NCBI GenBank assembly: GCA_903899985.1 | Contig: CAIULL010000080.1 | Coordinates: forward strand, 51,740-115,739 | DNA from: an uncultured Schlesneria sp. | GTDB lineage: Bacteria > Planctomycetota > Planctomycetia > Planctomycetales > Planctomycetaceae | Direction: 5' to 3' | Length of the DNA: 64,000 nucleotides | Position numbers and translations under genes: made by a program | Shown: in pieces, positions 30,501 to 39,300 of the stretch | How the letters are laid out: each line of letters begins with the position of its first letter | How positions within the stretch are numbered: position 1 is the stretch's first letter | The notes under the pieces: generated by a model | What the model was told of the DNA's origin: nothing | The model's input: the letters and a program-made list of their open reading frames with translations, nothing else | The model's database searches: none

Positions 30501-31276
30501 CGTTGTTTGTGACCGGTCCACCGGACGTCATCCGCGACGTCGAATACATGCTTGAGTTGCTCGATGCCAGCGAGCTTCCGCAATCGCTTCGAGACCGTCA
30601 AATAAGATCAATCCCGGTCGAATATGCTGACATCGATGACGTCAAAGAAATGATAGACAGCCTGTTTAAAGATGCCATGACTCCTGAGCAACAGCAGCAG
30701 GGACAACAAGGATTCAACCCATTGGCGATGATGATGGGAGGCGGAAATCGTGGTGGTGGCGGTGCCAATAAGAAACCGCAAGGACCTGAATTAACGGTTG
30801 GAGTCGACCGACGTACAAGTGAATTAACGGTTTATTGCAATAACTCGATGTTTAAACGAGTAGAAGAGGTTGTCAAAAACGTCGATCAGCGAGCCAAAGA
30901 TGCTCGTCGTTCGGTTCGTATTGTCCCTCTGACCACCGCCGATCCGATGGTGGTACAATCCACGCTGACATCTTTGATACCCAAGATTACCGTCAGTTCC
31001 ACCCGTTCCAGATCTCGTCAAAAACCGTCTGATCAGGGTAGTACGCCGAATCCACCGGGAACACCGACTCAAACGCAGGATGCCGATCTCATGAGACGGA
31101 TGGGGCAACAACAAGGTGGCCAGCCCAGTTTTGGCCAGCCTGGAGGAGGTTTTGGTGGTGGACAACCTGGTGGTGGTGGACAACCTGGTGGTGGCTTTGG
31201 TGGCGGACAACCCGGTGGTGGTTTTGGCGGCGGCGGTTTTGGTGGTGGACGGGGCGGCCGTAATCGCGGTAATTGA
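27587..31276 (+). CDS. Exported protein with repeated secretin N-type (NolW) domains
   Basis: A signal peptide (cut near DIAWSQPP) and a region resembling LTXXQ/Spy helices (NLSKEQANQLDEL) are followed by at least five secretin N-domain-like repeats, recognisable from strand-helix motifs such as FKAIALKHITAADAERTV, VAVLKLTKLDPVQV, WTVFYLKTADATETA and IRSIPVEYADIDDV. Two Gly/Pro/Gln-rich tracts lie at about residues 419-463 and 1172-1229, and a charged Pro-rich stretch at about 730-860. The C-terminal secretin pore module expected in GspD/PilQ is not seen. It could be a periplasmic scaffold or secretin partner instead of a channel. AGGGA seven bases before ATG 27587 decides the start; no promoter was identified. 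Confidence 0.78.
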   Translation: MPTSYCIRDLRGTLSLIAVFGLLFSDIAWSQPPGRGDRGDRRGMRDDPTNLMSAYRNQETAEKLNLSKEQANQLDELRRSSFQRFRGLSPDEFEKVRKENDEAAVKVLNAEQKITWEKIKVLAQASVAPAATPASPPGGVVRTENAQPAFRGAIIEEKPPEGAKAVVSFGEVAARLAAEKNEADEVAQEPESKNDVDSNKSNTGNYDKEEPILSFEFRYAPWADVLKLFADANNLTLDLNDIPPGTFNYYDNKQYTMTEAMDILNGYLLTKGYALIRRDRFLVCLSIDNPIPANVIPNVTVNELPFRGKNELLSLILPLEKLDAEKVVSEVKELLGPQGKASALKATNSLVLVDTGSNLLRVHQLMKSGTPIDTRETAFKAIALKHITAADAERTVRRLFGLNPPITTSTAGNQGFQGFGGRGGGGFGGGGFGGGGGFPGGGGFPGGGGFPGGAPQGGGGGQPAPSAAGSQSQYLGKIQVTADGRTNHLLVTASSTLLKVVEEVVKSLDTDRDSAGNTLEMKNNPLISKSYIVRGGDSTSVSRTLNNLMPGVVVGDDSRSGKVFIQGTEEEHKQVEKYIKEFSGEASGSVAVLKLTKLDPVQVTNSLKNLFLNDAVRAPSIEPDANGRRIMVRGTADQLLQVKDLLRSLGETQFSDLDNNDPVAREDRGTLRHMNLRNQDPDEIMGMVQRAWKSQGRSPIRIVIPSQPSPIKDRRVPSNVVPEDTSDSSDNEPPQRSTKSVPRQKETNDDIVEPQREEPRSRTLLPRPTSRPATTQLIPRPLPDQKAFRIVPVKQVSQEKPDETPSDEESSSDGTLKDNVEESSSDPRTQKKLERPQAAKSKPTGDVAKEDADSSIGVTVMGNELILVGPDSQSLDELEDLITTLVEGMPQRTRWTVFYLKTADATETAQMIERLFPQSSVTASSTSSDSLFGGFASTFSRFGTGMMNATGLNQTLGGAQNLRIITDVRSNALFVTGPPDVIRDVEYMLELLDASELPQSLRDRQIRSIPVEYADIDDVKEMIDSLFKDAMTPEQQQQGQQGFNPLAMMMGGGNRGGGGANKKPQGPELTVGVDRRTSELTVYCNNSMFKRVEEVVKNVDQRAKDARRSVRIVPLTTADPMVVQSTLTSLIPKITVSSTRSRSRQKPSDQGSTPNPPGTPTQTQDADLMRRMGQQQGGQPSFGQPGGGFGGGQPGGGGQPGGGFGGGQPGGGFGGGGFGGGRGGRNRGN

Positions 31277-31290
31277 CCTTCCGTCGTAGT

Positions 31291-31358
31291 GATCTCGTTA
31301 CCAAGCTCCAGCTTGGTAACGCACGTCTTCGAAGCTCCGCTTCGCATGCGTTGAGATC
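31291..31358. repeat. Nested palindromic intergenic repeat (three-way-junction shape)
   Basis: Outer arms GATCTC (31291-31296) and GAGATC (31353-31358) enclose a perfect hairpin GTTACCAAGCT-CC-AGCTTGGTAAC (31297-31320) and a second hairpin CGAAGC-TCC-GCTTCG (31330-31344), itself flanked by GCA/TGC pairs. It sits just after the secretin-like gene and may end its transcript. Its form matches short palindromic repeats dispersed in planctomycete genomes. Confidence 0.7.
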
Positions 31359-31430
31359 TAAGCCGCTAAAATGGCAAAAATGCCTGAAACGAGCTGTTAA
31401 CGAAAAGAACAAGGCAACAGGTCGTTTGCC

Positions 31431-32159
31431 ATGCCTGATTCCGCTAGAATGGGGAAATCGTTGTCTGCCCCAGCATCGTTCCAAATCTTTCCGTTGGGAG
31501 ATGCCGCGATCGTCGTCAAGTTCGGCGATTCAATTGACCTTGAGCTGCACCAAAGAGTTCGGGCGCTGGAAAAACACCTTGAAGAACATTCCCTGGAAGG
31601 AATGATGGAGCGTGTTCCAGCTTATGCAACGGTGACGATTTATTACGATCCCGCGCAACGGTCGTTCCACGATATTGAGCAGGAATTGCGCAAGATCCTT
31701 GTTGTACTTGCCGACGCACCAGAACCCGATCCCAGGATCGTGGAAGTCCCAGTCAGTTATGGAGGAGAGTTCGGACCGGATCTGGAATTTGTCGCACGGC
31801 ACAATTCTTTGACCACCGACGAGGTAATTCAGATCCACTCCGCCACAGATTACCTGGTCTATATGATCGGGTTCGCACCAGGATTCCCCTATCTCGGTGG
31901 GATGTCCCAGCGGATCGCCGCTCCTCGTCGAGACTCGCCGCGCCTGAAAATTCCCGTTGGCTCAGTGGGAATTGCAGGGACGCAAACGGGCGTCTATCCG
32001 ATCGAAACGCCCGGTGGATGGCAGTTGATCGGTCGAACACCGATTGAATTGTTTCGTCCGCAGGAGAATCCGCCAACACGATTACGGGCAGGGGACATCG
32101 TCCGGTTTCGCCCGATCACGGTCGAGGAATTCGCTTCATTGAGGGTGAATTCTCAATGA
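31431..32159 (+). CDS. pxpB: 5-oxoprolinase subunit B (KipI-like)
   Basis: Part of the three-protein ATP-dependent 5-oxoprolinase that opens 5-oxoproline (pyroglutamate) to glutamate. Family markers FPLGDAAI, IGFAPGFPYLGG, SVGIAG-TQTGVYP and TPGGWQLIGRTP are all present. The first 18 residues before SFQIFPLG are loosely conserved, so the second Met (31449) may be the start. The stop overlaps the pxpC start as ATGA, giving an operon pxpB-pxpC-pxpA. Confidence 0.93.
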   Translation: MPDSARMGKSLSAPASFQIFPLGDAAIVVKFGDSIDLELHQRVRALEKHLEEHSLEGMMERVPAYATVTIYYDPAQRSFHDIEQELRKILVVLADAPEPDPRIVEVPVSYGGEFGPDLEFVARHNSLTTDEVIQIHSATDYLVYMIGFAPGFPYLGGMSQRIAAPRRDSPRLKIPVGSVGIAGTQTGVYPIETPGGWQLIGRTPIELFRPQENPPTRLRAGDIVRFRPITVEEFASLRVNSQ

Positions 32160-33157
32160 GTATTCGAGTCATTCGTCCGGGACTGCTGACGACGATTCAA
32201 GATTTGGGACGGTACGGTTTGCAGCAGTTCGGTGTGATCGTCAGTGGCGCCATGGACCCATTGGCGTTGCGAATCAGCAATCTCCTGGTAGGGAATGCGC
32301 CGTCTGAAGCCGCTCTGGAAATTACACTGTCAGGACCAGCCCTTTTGTTTGAACGTGACGCTCTGATTGCGATCACCGGCGGAGATTTATCAGCAGTTTT
32401 CGACGGTCAATCAGTTCCACTTTGGCGGCCCATTTTGGTCAGACAAGGATGCGTTTTGGAATTTCGCTCGCCGCGTCGCGGGTGTCGAGCCTATCTGTCG
32501 GTCGCCGGGGGATTCGATGTTCCACTCGTGATGAACAGTCATAGTACCTATTTAAGAGCTCAACTAGGCGGTTTTAACGGCCGTCCGCTGCAAGCAGGCG
32601 ATGTCGTGAATTTTCGCTCAGCATCAGAAAGCGCGACGCAACAATTGCGAAAATTGTCGGAAAGGCTTTCGGAGCGTCCCTTCGTTGCAACCGATTGGTT
32701 TGCTGGGTTGGATTTGGCTGAATATGCAGATGATCCGACGATTCGCGTGATGTCAGGAGGCCAATACGATTGGTTCAACAAGGAGAGTCGCGAGGCATTG
32801 GTTTCTGAACCGTTTCGCATCACGAAACAATCAGACCGTATGGGGTATCGACTCACAGGCCCGACCCTTCAAATCATTCAGCCTCGCGAATTGATCTCGG
32901 AAGCGGTCACCATGGGAACGGTCCAGGTTCCTCCTGAAGGTCAGCCGATCATTCTGATGGCAGATCGTCCAACGACGGGGGGCTATGCGAAGATTGCCCA
33001 GGTCGCGACGGTCGATCTTCCGGTCTTAGCTCAACTCAAACCGGGAGCACAAATTCGGTTTCTCAGCATTTCCGTTGAAGAGGCCCAGGAGTTATACCGA
33101 TCGCGTGAGGCCATGATTCGACGACTGGAATGTGGAATCGCTCAAATGAATCTTTAG
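32156..33157 (+). CDS. pxpC: 5-oxoprolinase subunit C (KipA-like)
   Basis: Second subunit of the PxpBC kinase-like half of 5-oxoprolinase. Typical features are VIRPGLLTTIQDLGRYG at the N-terminus, SGAMDPLALRISNLLVGN, YLSVAGG, and the late TMGTVQVPPEGQPIILMADRPTTGGY. Length (333) is normal. It overlaps pxpB by four bases and is followed after 12 bases by pxpA. The older name KipA (sporulation kinase regulation in Bacillus) does not apply to this operon context. Confidence 0.94.
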   Translation: MSIRVIRPGLLTTIQDLGRYGLQQFGVIVSGAMDPLALRISNLLVGNAPSEAALEITLSGPALLFERDALIAITGGDLSAVFDGQSVPLWRPILVRQGCVLEFRSPRRGCRAYLSVAGGFDVPLVMNSHSTYLRAQLGGFNGRPLQAGDVVNFRSASESATQQLRKLSERLSERPFVATDWFAGLDLAEYADDPTIRVMSGGQYDWFNKESREALVSEPFRITKQSDRMGYRLTGPTLQIIQPRELISEAVTMGTVQVPPEGQPIILMADRPTTGGYAKIAQVATVDLPVLAQLKPGAQIRFLSISVEEAQELYRSREAMIRRLECGIAQMNL

Positions 33158-33169
33158 AAGCAATAACTC

Positions 33170-33934
33170 ATGCCCCCTACGATTGACTTGAATTGCGATG
33201 TCGGTGAAAGCTTCGGAGCTTATCAACTGGGCTGCGATGCGGAGATCCTTGATTACGTCACGTCCGCCAATATTGCATGTGGCTTTCACGCAGGAGATCC
33301 TGCCACGATGCGACTCACTGTCAGGCTGGCACTGGAAAAAGGGGTGGCCATCGGTGCTCACCCTGGTCTACCCGATCTGGTCGGTTTCGGTCGTCGGTTG
33401 ATGAAGATTTCGCCTCAGGAAGCCCAAGACATCGTCATCTATCAGATCGGTGCGTTGGAGGCGTTTGTGAGAGCGGAAGGGGGGGCGATGCGGCACGTAA
33501 AACCGCATGGAGCTCTCTACAACATGGCAGCCAAGGACAGTGTCCTGGCAAAAGCAATTGCCGAAGCGGTCGTTCGAGTTAATCCAGAACTGATTCTTGT
33601 CGGTCAATCTGGTAGTCGACTGGTTGAGGCAGGAAAAGTTTCGGGACTTCAAACAGCAAGCGAAGTATTCGCTGACCGAAGCTATGAGGAGGATGGAAGT
33701 CTGACGCCGCGAGATCAGGCAAATTCAATGATCGCCGATAAAGAACTTGCGGTTAGGCAAGTGATTGGCATGCTTCAAACGGGGACCGTTCGTTCACGTC
33801 AGGGGACTGATATAACGGTCAAAGCAGAAACCATCTGCATTCACGGTGACGGCCCTCATGCACTGGAATTCGCAAGGCAAATTCGATTAGCACTTGATAG
33901 TGTTGGAATTACGGTTCAAGCAATAAAAAAATGA
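33170..33934 (+). CDS. pxpA: 5-oxoprolinase subunit A (LamB/YcsF family)
   Basis: Third subunit of 5-oxoprolinase. The family signature [13 protein letters not shown] is at residues 6-18, with [18 protein letters not shown] and VKPHGALYN further on. The complete pxpBCA set suggests the cell recovers pyroglutamate formed from glutamine or released by peptide/glutathione turnover; the gamma-glutamyltransferase about 17 kb away fits that idea, but linkage is not close. A convergent hairpin follows the gene. Confidence 0.95.
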   Translation: MPPTIDLNCDVGESFGAYQLGCDAEILDYVTSANIACGFHAGDPATMRLTVRLALEKGVAIGAHPGLPDLVGFGRRLMKISPQEAQDIVIYQIGALEAFVRAEGGAMRHVKPHGALYNMAAKDSVLAKAIAEAVVRVNPELILVGQSGSRLVEAGKVSGLQTASEVFADRSYEEDGSLTPRDQANSMIADKELAVRQVIGMLQTGTVRSRQGTDITVKAETICIHGDGPHALEFARQIRLALDSVGITVQAIKK

Positions 33935-33984
33935 ATTGCGCCGGTTCCCAGAAATTCCAGAGAACCCGCGCAGATCCAAGTAAG

Positions 33985-34005
33985 CCGAGGTGTCTAAGCC
34001 CTCGG
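33985..34005. terminator. Hairpin between convergent pxpA and hydrolase genes
   Basis: CCGAGG (33985-33990) pairs with CCTCGG (34000-34005), a hairpin located in the short gap between convergent stops. There is no long T-run, so it is a weak or bidirectional terminator candidate, or a copy of a dispersed palindrome. Confidence 0.4.
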
Positions 34006-34029
34006 ACTCTTCGTCTTTCGTTCAAAAGT

Positions 34030-36003
34030 TCACTTAACTTTCCATCGTTCGTCGAAGAAACCCGCATCGACAATCTTGCCGGGATAACGGCTATTTGGTG
34101 GGACTCGGACATCCACGATTGCCCAGTCGGGCAGCTTTGGAACTTGGCGAGCGTTGTTTAAATAATCGTATTCGCGGTATGTGAACCCGCTGTTCAAAAC
34201 GACGTACTTCTCAGGATTCAAAGGGTTCGGGTAAATCGCGATTAATGCATGATCGGCTCCATCGAATTTGGCGTTGCTAACCGAAACCTTGTCTGCGGTC
34301 CATTTCACGGGAAGTTTTTCCGTAATTTTGGCCAGGAATTCATTCGCTTGCGAATCGCCCCAGAGGATCAGGTTCGAATTTTCGATGTCTTGAGCAGTGA
34401 TTTCGCTGTCGAGTTTGACGACCGCGTCGCCTCGCATTTGACGTCGCCAGTGGGTGACCGCATGCTCTAATTCTGCATTGACCCATTTATTAACTGCTTC
34501 GCTGCGGCACGATTTGCTCGGCTTGACGAAAATGAATGAATCCATGAAGGCATCATCAATCGGGCCTTGCAAACCATGTTTCTTGCGGAGCCCTTGTGGC
34601 TTACCCGCTTTCCACGTCGAGCCGTCGTGAACGAACGAACCATCGGCTGGTACATCAAGCGGCGAACCTGCATCGATGCGAACTTTGCGAGACTGACCAG
34701 CCGGAGGTTGAACAGTCAACGCGCCGACGTTCTTTGTCGTGACGTGCAGTTCATTTTCCACCGGCTTAATCACAACGCGAGCCTCTTTCCAATGCTCATT
34801 CAATCCGTCGATCGTCAGCCAGTGCATCCGATTGTATTTCAATGTGAATGTGACCAGTTGCAACTGAGTCGGTGTGTGATCAATCCCCTTGACAGCCCAT
34901 TCGGCCAGTTTGGCTTCAATGATTTTTGCCGATTCCGGGTGAATACTATGAGCGGTCATCTGACCGATGATGTGCAGCAATTGCATTCCTTCGCGATCGA
35001 AGGCCTTCGCCATGATATCGGCAGCTTGCTTCTGGGTATCCATGTCTCCGCTGTAGGCAATCGTCGGCAGATGAGCCAGATTCGCGGCGTAGCCAGGGCA
35101 ATCATATATCTGCCACAGCGCCTGTTCGTACCATGTCGGCGTGAGCGTTTCCTTCTGAAAGACTTTCAAAAAATCAGGCGTTTCCGAAAAGCCGGCGCCG
35201 GGGTTTGCAGCAAACCACTGATCGGGGTAATGCACGGCAAACTGCCAGCATGCAGCACCACCCATTGAAAACCCGCGTACCGCCACCCGGTCTGGATCAA
35301 CTCGATACTGCTTCTTCACCGCATCGAGTGCCTCGAACGAATCAACTTCACCAGCCAGCTTATTTGCATTGCAATAGCGGCCATATGGATGCAGCACGAT
35401 TGTGTTGGCGGGCGAAATCTGCCCGACGTTCTTCGATCGATCATTCAAAAAATTGACTTCGCTAAGTGTCTCACCCCGTCCATGAAACCAGAAATCGAGG
35501 CGGTGTTTTTCAGTTCCGTCGAATGAGTATGACGAGGGGATCACCAGACCATATGGCTGAACTGTTCGGTCAATTTTCGAAACATAACCCCGTACGACGA
35601 CCCCCGTCTGTTTCGTCCAGGGCGCATCACCCGCCAGCAATTGATCGGCTCGCTGATGCCCTTGTTTCAATAGCGATTTGCCAACAGCAATCTCTTTCGG
35701 ATCGAAGAATTCCTGAAATCGCAGCGCCTGATCAACAGCGCGATGAAAGATCAAAACGTCCGGAAGCAGCTCTTTGGCAATGGCCGCATTCGAGTGATTC
35801 AGTTTTTCGATTTTTGCTTGCAGCGACTGCAAGCCCTCAGTCAATTCCTGGCGATCCCCGTCAGAAACCTCAACGCCGAGTTTCGGAACACGGCGAACGC
35901 CGTCAATTGAGTTATCCGTGGGACCATCGGCCACGGCGAATCGACTTATCGACAAGATGCACAAAGCAACAAACGACAAAGCGTGAGGTATCTTCAGCAA
36001 CAT
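34030..36003 (-). CDS. Secreted alpha/beta hydrolase (esterase/peptidase-like)
   Basis: A signal peptide (LLKIPHALSFVALCIL, cut near FAVADG) precedes about 110 residues of helical spacer and an alpha/beta hydrolase with the nucleophile elbow RGFSMGGAA and upstream LDFWFHGRGE strand (oxyanion loop). The Asp-containing YSGDMDTQK and the HSIHPES segments could supply the rest of the triad. A long C-terminal part of about 250 residues is beta-rich and of unknown fold. AAGGA eight bases before ATG 36003 decides the start over a TTG upstream. Substrate (ester, xylan side-chain or peptide) is undetermined. Next gene upstream is the DUF1015 gene, 34 bases away on the same strand. Confidence 0.75.
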   Translation of the reverse strand: MLLKIPHALSFVALCILSISRFAVADGPTDNSIDGVRRVPKLGVEVSDGDRQELTEGLQSLQAKIEKLNHSNAAIAKELLPDVLIFHRAVDQALRFQEFFDPKEIAVGKSLLKQGHQRADQLLAGDAPWTKQTGVVVRGYVSKIDRTVQPYGLVIPSSYSFDGTEKHRLDFWFHGRGETLSEVNFLNDRSKNVGQISPANTIVLHPYGRYCNANKLAGEVDSFEALDAVKKQYRVDPDRVAVRGFSMGGAACWQFAVHYPDQWFAANPGAGFSETPDFLKVFQKETLTPTWYEQALWQIYDCPGYAANLAHLPTIAYSGDMDTQKQAADIMAKAFDREGMQLLHIIGQMTAHSIHPESAKIIEAKLAEWAVKGIDHTPTQLQLVTFTLKYNRMHWLTIDGLNEHWKEARVVIKPVENELHVTTKNVGALTVQPPAGQSRKVRIDAGSPLDVPADGSFVHDGSTWKAGKPQGLRKKHGLQGPIDDAFMDSFIFVKPSKSCRSEAVNKWVNAELEHAVTHWRRQMRGDAVVKLDSEITAQDIENSNLILWGDSQANEFLAKITEKLPVKWTADKVSVSNAKFDGADHALIAIYPNPLNPEKYVVLNSGFTYREYDYLNNARQVPKLPDWAIVDVRVPPNSRYPGKIVDAGFFDERWKVK

Positions 36004-36037
36004 TTGCTCGTCCTTCAATTGAAATTCGTTGGTTGGA

Positions 36038-37345
36038 TTAGCTTAACGAATGCACGACCAACCCCGACAACAGTTTTGGATAGAAGTAAGTGCTCTTAGG
36101 CGGCATTGTTTCCCGACCTGCCGCAATGTCGCGGACATGCTCGATCGTCGCCGGGGCAACCAGGCAACCGAGTTGATGGGATTTCGCGTTCAGCGCCGTG
36201 GTTGTTTCATCAAGCCGATGCACGTATTGGAATTTGGGATCGCATTTCACTTGCTTGAAGATCAACTCTTCCAGAAGCAATTTGTGCAGCAGGCTGACAC
36301 CCAGCGATTGCCATTCTTCGCTGTGATCAGCAGCCAGCTTCGACATCGGGCTTTCGTCAATGACTCGAACAAATAGCCATTTGTCGTCGGACGCAGTGCC
36401 AAAGCCAAACACGTTCTGGCCTCCATCGGCTTCTATCAAGCCCCATGTCTCTTCGGCAGCCTTGTCACCTTTGCCGATCAATTCGATTTCACAGTATGGC
36501 TCAAGAGCTTTGGTCACTTGTTCGGCAGAGAGATCGGCTGGAAGTCCTGACACCAGTCTGTGAGTCGGCAAAATCTGCAAACCAGGATCTTGCATGCCGA
36601 CAAAGTGCATCAGCACAAAGTTTGCGGGTGACAGATCGTCCCCCAATTTCCCGGCCGCCTGCAATTCGCGTCGGTAATTGAGAGCCGTTTCGTAGCGATG
36701 ATGGCCGTCCGCAATAAACACCGGTTTATCTCGCAACCCCGCTTTCACCTTGCCGATGACGTTGTGATCTTTGACAACCCATAATCGATGAATCACACCG
36801 AGATGATCTATTGCTTGAGACGGCGTCAGCGTAATGCAGACATCGTCGAGTGCGTTCTGAACCGATGCGGTTTCATCGGGATAAAGTCCGAAGATCGGCG
36901 AAAGATTGGCGTTGGTCGCACGAATCAATAACAGCCGGTCGAGTTTCGGACCGGACAACGTCTGTTCATGAGGAAAGACATTTCCTGTGCCGAACTCTTC
37001 GAGACGGACTCGGGCAAGAAAACCACGACGGACATACGTCTTGCCTTCCCATTTGAATTCCTGCGAATAGACATAGATCGCATCTTCGGGTTCCTGCAAC
37101 AAAACGCCGTCCAGCATCCAATGCTTGAGAAACCCCGCTGCGCGATCGTATTTCGCATTCGCATCAGGGTCGGCAGGTTCATTTCGATTCAGTTCCAATC
37201 GAATGAAATTGCAGGGATGTTTTTTGTAAAGCTGATCTTGAAACTTGCTGTCGATAACGTCATAGGGAGGGGTAATCACATCCGAAAGATCACCCACTTG
37301 AGACACATCGTACCGCCAACCACGAAACGGACTGACATCTACCAT
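36038..37345 (-). CDS. DUF1015 family protein
   Basis: A clear match to the DUF1015 family from short motifs: VSPFRGWRYD and VITPPYDVI at the N-terminus, NVFPHEQTLSGPKLDR and FIADGHHRYETAL in the middle, and a conserved C-terminal region. The family is widespread, often near serine biosynthesis genes, and has no assigned reaction. In this window no such neighbour is present; it is followed by the secreted hydrolase. Predicted cytoplasmic, 435 residues, normal length. Confidence 0.88.
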   Translation of the reverse strand: MVDVSPFRGWRYDVSQVGDLSDVITPPYDVIDSKFQDQLYKKHPCNFIRLELNRNEPADPDANAKYDRAAGFLKHWMLDGVLLQEPEDAIYVYSQEFKWEGKTYVRRGFLARVRLEEFGTGNVFPHEQTLSGPKLDRLLLIRATNANLSPIFGLYPDETASVQNALDDVCITLTPSQAIDHLGVIHRLWVVKDHNVIGKVKAGLRDKPVFIADGHHRYETALNYRRELQAAGKLGDDLSPANFVLMHFVGMQDPGLQILPTHRLVSGLPADLSAEQVTKALEPYCEIELIGKGDKAAEETWGLIEADGGQNVFGFGTASDDKWLFVRVIDESPMSKLAADHSEEWQSLGVSLLHKLLLEELIFKQVKCDPKFQYVHRLDETTTALNAKSHQLGCLVAPATIEHVRDIAAGRETMPPKSTYFYPKLLSGLVVHSLS

Positions 37346-37825
37346 TTTGCCAACAGCCTTCCTGCAACCAGAAACAAATCGGACATCAGAATCCGACGGG
37401 GTTGATAGAATGAAGGAAGTGCCTCAGAGGTTCAAGCCCGTCGGTAATGATCCGTCCTGAGATCGACGGAGAATCGCACACGCAACATTTCTCGTTGTGC
37501 ACGGGTTTCCTGTTATGCGAAGGACTCCCGAACTTGCACGAACGGCCTGTCAATCGGCGATTCAAACAATACCGTTTACCAGTCGCTTCGCCACAATTGT
37601 CTGCTGTACTGAGAATCGGCAGTACAAATTCTGCCGCCTGCTCGAATGATTTGTTTTACATTGTGTGGGTGAGTGATGGCACGCAATGGTGCAAATGTCC
37701 GTTTATCACTGCCACAGGCGGCCTTCGATGACACCGACTCCATCTTGTCGGAGGCAGTCTGGCCCTTCAAAGGTTGAAAAACGCGTAATTTTCCACCTAA
37801 GTTGCCAAAATCTTTCAAAAGACGA
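37346..37825. other. Intergenic region without recognised gene
   Basis: About 480 bases. Frames on both strands (37447-37731 plus, 37576-37818 minus) have no recognisable motif and compete with each other, so neither is called. No repeat or terminator of note. Confidence 0.45.
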
Positions 37826-38062
37826 TTACATATGCCGTTCGTCTTCGCACTCGCGGACGGCTGTGCTCAGGACGTGACTGGTTCGTGAGACTGCGTCGAG
37901 GGTTGCTCGCAGTTGTTGCAGTAGTGGCTGAAGTTGTTCCTCTTCCATTGTCCGACTGACGACGTCGTTCCAATCGGTTCTCGCCGCTTCCCACGCTTCT
38001 TCCAGTTTGTCGGCGGCCATTTTTAGTTGACCGGCTCCGTCCGTCAGTCCACCGTGTTTCAT
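37826..38062 (-). CDS. Small helical hypothetical protein
   Basis: A 78-residue product starting MKHGGLTDGAG, almost entirely helical and charged, with a Trp-containing central stretch LEEAWEAARTDWNDVVSRT and heptad-like Leu spacing after it. Similar small proteins seem to occur in planctomycetes, but I cannot name a family. Only the part after the Met at 38062 looks protein-like; the frame continues upstream in poor sequence. The ribosome site is weak. Divergent from holA. Confidence 0.55.
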   Translation of the reverse strand: MKHGGLTDGAGQLKMAADKLEEAWEAARTDWNDVVSRTMEEEQLQPLLQQLRATLDAVSRTSHVLSTAVRECEDERHM

Positions 38063-38242
38063 GGTTTTAAATCCGAAATCGTCAATTAGGTTTCTTGTAA
38101 CAGGAATCGCCGGACGTTGGTGACATTGCCGCCACTGAATTGTACCATGAACTGTGGGGGTAACGAGTCGACACAATGACAGACTCAGAATTGAACTCCA
38201 ACAAACTTGAATTCAAAGCCAATACAAGAAACAGACACTTTC

Positions 38243-39238
38243 ATGCATGCTGTTGAGTTTCTCAAGAAAATACCCGACTCAATCGCTGGCGTTGTTGTCT
38301 TGTCTGGCGGGCAACGACATTTAAAACAGGCTGCACTCAACGTTCTTCGTCAGCAGATCATTGATGATGACGATACCTGCTTTACTCGATTTACGGGACG
38401 CGACGCACAGCTGTCGTCGGTCGCCGACGAACTTCACACCGTTTCGATGTGGGGTGATCGGCGATTGATTATTGTCGACGATGCTGATGAATTCGTGACA
38501 AAAAATCGGGCAGGGCTGGAAAAGCTGGTTGATAAGCCGGCGAAAAAATCCGTGCTGGTGCTCGACGTGAATTCCTGGCCGAAAACAACCCGGTTGTACA
38601 AACAAATCGCCGCTAAGGGGCTTGAGATCGATTGCTCGGAACTGAAAGGTCCGCAGTTACTGAAATGGCTGCAGGAAACGGCGAAAGACTCATACGGACA
38701 AACCCTGGCTCGTGATGCCGCATCGCTGCTGATCGAATTGGTCGGCGAGGAACTCGGCATGTTGAATACGGAACTGGCGAAATTAGGCTCGTACGTCGGT
38801 ACCAAGGGAAAGATTGAAGTCGACGATGTGAAATCGCTCGTCGGTGGCTGGAGGACAGAGACAACCTGGGCCATGACTGACGCCGCACGCGATGACGATC
38901 TGGGTTTTACCCTGACAGCGCTCGATCAATTACTGACAGCTGGTGAACCACCCATGAAATTGCTCGGTGGCATTTCGTATGTTTTCAAGAAGTATGCCAT
39001 CGCAACGGATCTTTCCCGTGGGTCGAGTTCACTTGATCAGGCACTCCGTCAAGCAGGCGTTTTTCCCGCAGCGGTGAATGCGGGGCAATCGTATCTTCGT
39101 CGATTGGGGCGAGCCAAGGCTGAGCAGATCCTGCAACGACTGGTGAATGTCGATGCCGGAATGAAAGGGGCCAATCCGCTTCCCGAACGAATGCAACTGG
39201 AACGGTTGCTGATACAACTGTCCGGAAAGTCTGTTTAG
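38243..39238 (+). CDS. holA: DNA polymerase III subunit delta
   Basis: Clamp-loader wrench subunit that opens the sliding clamp. The delta family is recognised from the N-terminal MHAVEFLKK and GGQRHLKQAALNVLR, the FTRFTGRDAQ and MWGDRRLIIVDDADEFV strand regions and the C-terminal three-helix part with FKKYAIATDLSRG. No functional Walker A is expected or seen. ATG at 38243 is chosen because family members in related genomes start there; a TTG start 36 bases upstream is possible. Gene order with the WD40 gene downstream is not known to be meaningful. Confidence 0.88.
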   Translation: MHAVEFLKKIPDSIAGVVVLSGGQRHLKQAALNVLRQQIIDDDDTCFTRFTGRDAQLSSVADELHTVSMWGDRRLIIVDDADEFVTKNRAGLEKLVDKPAKKSVLVLDVNSWPKTTRLYKQIAAKGLEIDCSELKGPQLLKWLQETAKDSYGQTLARDAASLLIELVGEELGMLNTELAKLGSYVGTKGKIEVDDVKSLVGGWRTETTWAMTDAARDDDLGFTLTALDQLLTAGEPPMKLLGGISYVFKKYAIATDLSRGSSSLDQALRQAGVFPAAVNAGQSYLRRLGRAKAEQILQRLVNVDAGMKGANPLPERMQLERLLIQLSGKSV

Positions 39239-39300
39239 ACTTCGTTTCTTTGAAATGACGAAAGTGATTCGCGTTTTTGATGTCTCTACGGGATCTGAAT

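Noticed and set aside
27587..31276. GspD/PilQ secretin assignment
   Set aside because: N-domains are present but the C-terminal pore motif is not visible, so it is not called a secretin.
31069..31347. Proline-rich minus-strand frame opposite the end of the secretin-like gene
   Set aside because: It is the antisense of the Gly-rich coding tract; Pro codons mirror Gly codons, and it has no start context.
37447..37818. Overlapping frames on both strands after the DUF1015 gene
   Set aside because: They contradict each other and neither shows motifs or ribosome sites.
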